Positions 61,506 to 64,000 of a stretch of DNA of 64,000 nt are shown here, piece after piece. Numbering within the stretch: the stretch's first letter is position 1; each line of letters starts with the position of its first letter. The notes beneath the pieces were generated by a model that made no database searches, was not told where the DNA came from, and was given only the letters and a program-made list of their open reading frames with translations. Source of the DNA: Kalaharituber pfeilii (Eukaryota > Ascomycota > Pezizomycetes > Pezizales > Pezizaceae); contig WHUZ01000072.1 in assembly GCA_015179045.1 (NCBI GenBank), positions 269,025 through 333,024 on the forward strand, in the 5' to 3' direction. The translations under genes and the position numbers were made by a program.

Positions 61506-62435
61506 GTTGCTATAACAACGAGGCGTCCCTTGCTACACGCAGGGCAGCTGTACACCTTCATCAGCCTCATACTCCCTGCTTTTTTCCCAGCCGAAAGTGC
61601 TCTTGCCGTCGACAGTTCCTCAGCAGTCGCTATCGAAACGAAACAATTTTGCGGAGCGGCAAGGTGCGAAGTGTGGATGCCAATAGTGACAGCCATTTAC
61701 TCAACGAAACAAGCAGCGCAATTAACTTTGTCGTGAGGCTGCAAAGTACGCAGCACTGAATGAACAAAAGGCAGACCAACACACACACACTCAAAGTTTC
61801 ATCATAACACGACGGCGCCGACGAAACAGTTGACGGCTTGACTCCAATTCCCAGTATAACCTTGTTACTCAGTTTCCTGCTGTCGCCCCATCCAACTCCA
61901 GCAAGATTACACAGCATAATAGGAAGTTAAGGCTTGCCGACAGAGTGGGATCACGGGAGGGCTTAAATTTGTTTGATAAGGATGTCCGGCAGGAACATCA
62001 AGTTTGTGTTTGGAGTTCAGAGTACGTGCTGTTTTATTAGCGAATCTGGAATGCGAACTGCCCAACCTCCCCTGTTCCCTTCCCCGCACTTGGCCATTTG
62101 GGATGATGAGAGGGTGGTAACCACGAATCAATGGAGGTTGCGGTGGTGGGCATTCCAGAGAGGTGGAGGACAGTATTCCGGAATTGTGATGTGTGGAGTG
62201 CAAGTTACACAGGCTAATCGGCATGCTGATTGGGAGGATGTAAACAGGACTGATACCGTTTCTGGGATACCACCATGTGTTGATGATTCTTATCATCACG
62301 GCAATTATCATCCTATGTACGTACATGACGCATTTCCGTTCCATTCACTCTTGATAGAGGGTCTCTATCCCGTCGTCTCGTCTGAGTCTGAACAAAACCA
62401 CACAATATCGGCTTTGGTAGTTGGTTGGTGGGACA
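61506..62435. other. FIG1 upstream region
   Basis: Non-repetitive sequence of normal composition upstream of FIG1. A 200-codon open frame (61973-62572) overlaps the FIG1 start in another frame and has no recognisable domain, so I do not call it a gene. Confidence 0.5.
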
Positions 62436-63690
62436 ATGAACAGACGCCACGGGTGCATCTGCCTCGGGGTGTGTTTGCTAACTGGGGCCTTGTCCTCAGC
62501 ACTATTACTTGCGGGATGCTCTTCTTCCAGTCCGATGATACCGTCGATTTTCCTGATGAGCTTGTGGTATGATCGGACGGCACCGGAGTTTGATCCCGCA
62601 CAGGCGGATCCGTCGACGGCTAGGGCCATCGGGAGCCTTGTGGGGGATGCAGAATTGGAGGCTAGGGTAGGGTAAGTATTGGTGATGCTTTTGATTTGTG
62701 AAAGGTTCAGGCGGCCGAGGGAGTCGTTGTTCCAAGGTGGCGTAGAGTGGTTATTATTTGAAAGATGGGCAGTGAAAGCCGTGGTAGGCTAACAATTGGA
62801 GCTTTTCTATAGATACTTTGGCATCTGCATTAACGCTGACGGGGGTTCATGGCTTTGCAGCCAAAATGCTTCTTCCCTTGCTGCTCAAGTCTCTGCAGAC
62901 CAGGACCCACTGAATCTCATCTGGGTTGCGGACACGTTCAAGGAGAGTATCGTTTTCCCCTACCTGCTGTATGTGTCCCCATTGTGCCCTCCCAGCGTTA
63001 CCCTCTCTCTACTACATATGGTTCACGGCTCTACTTGCACCACAAACTGTTACCCGTAAGTACAGCAGGAGCTGACAGTTGATACCATACTATAGGATCA
63101 TCGCAATTATCCTCGCAACCCTCGTCCTTGTGCTCCTAGCATCCTTCCCAGTGTATGAACAAGAATCCATTGATGGCCCACGAAGAGGAAGGTTACCCAG
63201 TACATTTATAAGTCAGATCTGTCTGGCAATCATTTTCGTGGCGTCGATATTTGTTCTGGTATCGGTACTATGGCAGGTATGTGTTCTCCACTTTGTGCAC
63301 CCACTAGGTCATGTGACTTCGGCCCTTCTACTCAGTCGATGAGATTATCAACGGAGGCTACCCCTATACCATCTGCACCAACTGCAAATATGATCAGAGC
63401 TAGTAACCTTACAAAACCCGCAGCACACTGCTTCCGTCGCTGCAGCAACAATCGCCGAAAATTTAGGCAACGGCTCAGTAGAAACAGGGGTAGGAGTAAC
63501 CTCTATGGTACTGGGATGGTTTGGGTTCGCATTACTGATAATAGTGACGATTGGGCTCTTGGTGATGTATGTTCCATGTTCCTTTTCATCCCTAAGTATG
63601 AGATGAATCAGCCTACTGATAGTATTCTATAGGATCCTATCCATGCAGCTCGTCGAACAATTGACCGACCTCCCAGACGAGGAAGACTGA
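62436..63690 (+). CDS. FIG1: Fig1-family membrane protein (Ca2+ regulator in mating/fusion)
   Basis: Fig1 proteins are four-helix membrane proteins needed for low-affinity Ca2+ influx and cell fusion in mating. Exons 62436-62671, 62813-62968, 63096-63276, 63424-63566 and 63633-63690 give 257 aa. Helix 1 is near the N-terminus (CLLTGALSSALLLAGC). The family motif GYFGICINADGGSWLCS follows in the extracellular loop. Helix 2 (FPYLLIIAIILATLVLVLLA), helix 3 (ICLAIIFVASIFVLVSVLW) and helix 4 (GWFGFALLIIVTIGLLVMIL) come next, with an acidic cytosolic tail LTDLPDEED. Start chosen at ATG 62436 (context acaATG), the first ATG in frame before helix 1. The fourth exon's acceptor lies after an unusually long 147-nt intron. 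Confidence 0.86.
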
Positions 63691-64000
63691 GTCCCTTTGC
63701 AGTCCCGTCACCATGGTGGGGTGGCTGTGATCCACTCCTTCCTTCATCGGCCCAGCCCTTGGTGCCTTCTGCACGGAAATGGCGCGTATATACATAACAG
63801 AAATCTTTGTCGGGTGAATACGTAATGTTGATATCAAGTTTTCTTTTTCCGAGCTGTAATTCTTATCTTTGCTAAATACAATGCCATATATACCCTGCGG
63901 GATCAGCATTGGGGGGGATTGAAGGATGGGTGTGGGGATACAGCATTCCCGGTGCTATGTGTTCAAGTCCGCGCTTCTTTCATGTATGTTATGTTGCATG
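63691..64000. other. FIG1 3' flank
   Basis: AT-leaning 3' region to the window end; no gene seen. A GTTCAAGTCC word at about 63961 resembles a tRNA B box but has no matching A box or stem. Confidence 0.5.

Noticed and set aside
61973..62572. 200-codon open frame upstream of and overlapping FIG1
   Set aside because: It runs into the FIG1 first exon in another frame and has no recognisable domain, helix pattern or splice continuation. FIG1 explains the overlap.
63955..63985. tRNA B-box-like word near the window end
   Set aside because: No A box, no acceptor or anticodon stem can be folded upstream at the right distance.

Overview
The window is nuclear DNA of a filamentous ascomycete (Pezizomycotina). 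Evidence: short GT-AG introns of about 50-150 nt, many with CTAAC/CTGAC branch sites; fungal cell-wall genes (FKS1-type glucan synthase, GH72 glucanosyltransferase); the fungal mating protein Fig1; and AT-rich islands carrying a RIP-like signature. Intron density is high (10 introns in the GH72 gene, 8 in the importin gene), which would suit an early-diverging class such as Pezizomycetes, but I cannot fix the genus. Exon boundaries were worked out by hand from reading frame, splice signals and family conservation.

Layout. 1-1647: 3' half of an Argonaute gene (+). 2337-3708: a 1.37-kb terminal-inverted-repeat (TIR) element, E1. 4237-5724: CaM-kinase (+). 6807-8979: Ldb17/Dip1/SPIN90-like Arp2/3 regulator (+). 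11849-14873: FCP1 CTD phosphatase (+). 17219-18093: Mog1 (+), convergent with 18334-20582, a GCNA-like SprT protease (-). 21659-23779: GH72/CBM43 glucanosyltransferase (-). 23780-30955: long gene-poor stretch with two TA-flanked non-autonomous DNA elements. 30956-36988: FKS1 (+). 39568-43553: Pse1/Kap121 importin (-). 44436-45524: E2, a second and inverted copy of the E1 family. 46750-49015: CBS-PB1 membrane protein (-). 50.5-61.5 kb: a repeat block made of two extremely AT-rich islands around a 5.97-kb Ty3/gypsy-type LTR element with a 5-bp target duplication. 62436-63690: Fig1-family membrane protein (+).

Main observations. (1) The AT islands are at least partly RIP-degraded copies of the same TIR element that survives intact as E1 and E2, so intact and RIPed members can be aligned inside one window; almost all differences are C-to-T or G-to-A. 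(2) Three genes (FKS1, GH72, MOG1) each need exactly one extra base, most simply a G, to be read through or spliced. This points to consensus errors, or less likely to real lesions. (3) The LTR element has apparently identical LTRs but a coding interior broken into many frames. (4) A 21-nt word is inserted in E2 with an 8-bp target duplication and also forms the arm of a palindrome in E1.

The host genes are unrelated single-copy housekeeping, cell-wall and signalling genes, with no operon-like or cluster logic. FKS1 and the GH72 enzyme both act on beta-1,3-glucan, making and remodelling the polymer, but are 7 kb apart and transcribed divergently.
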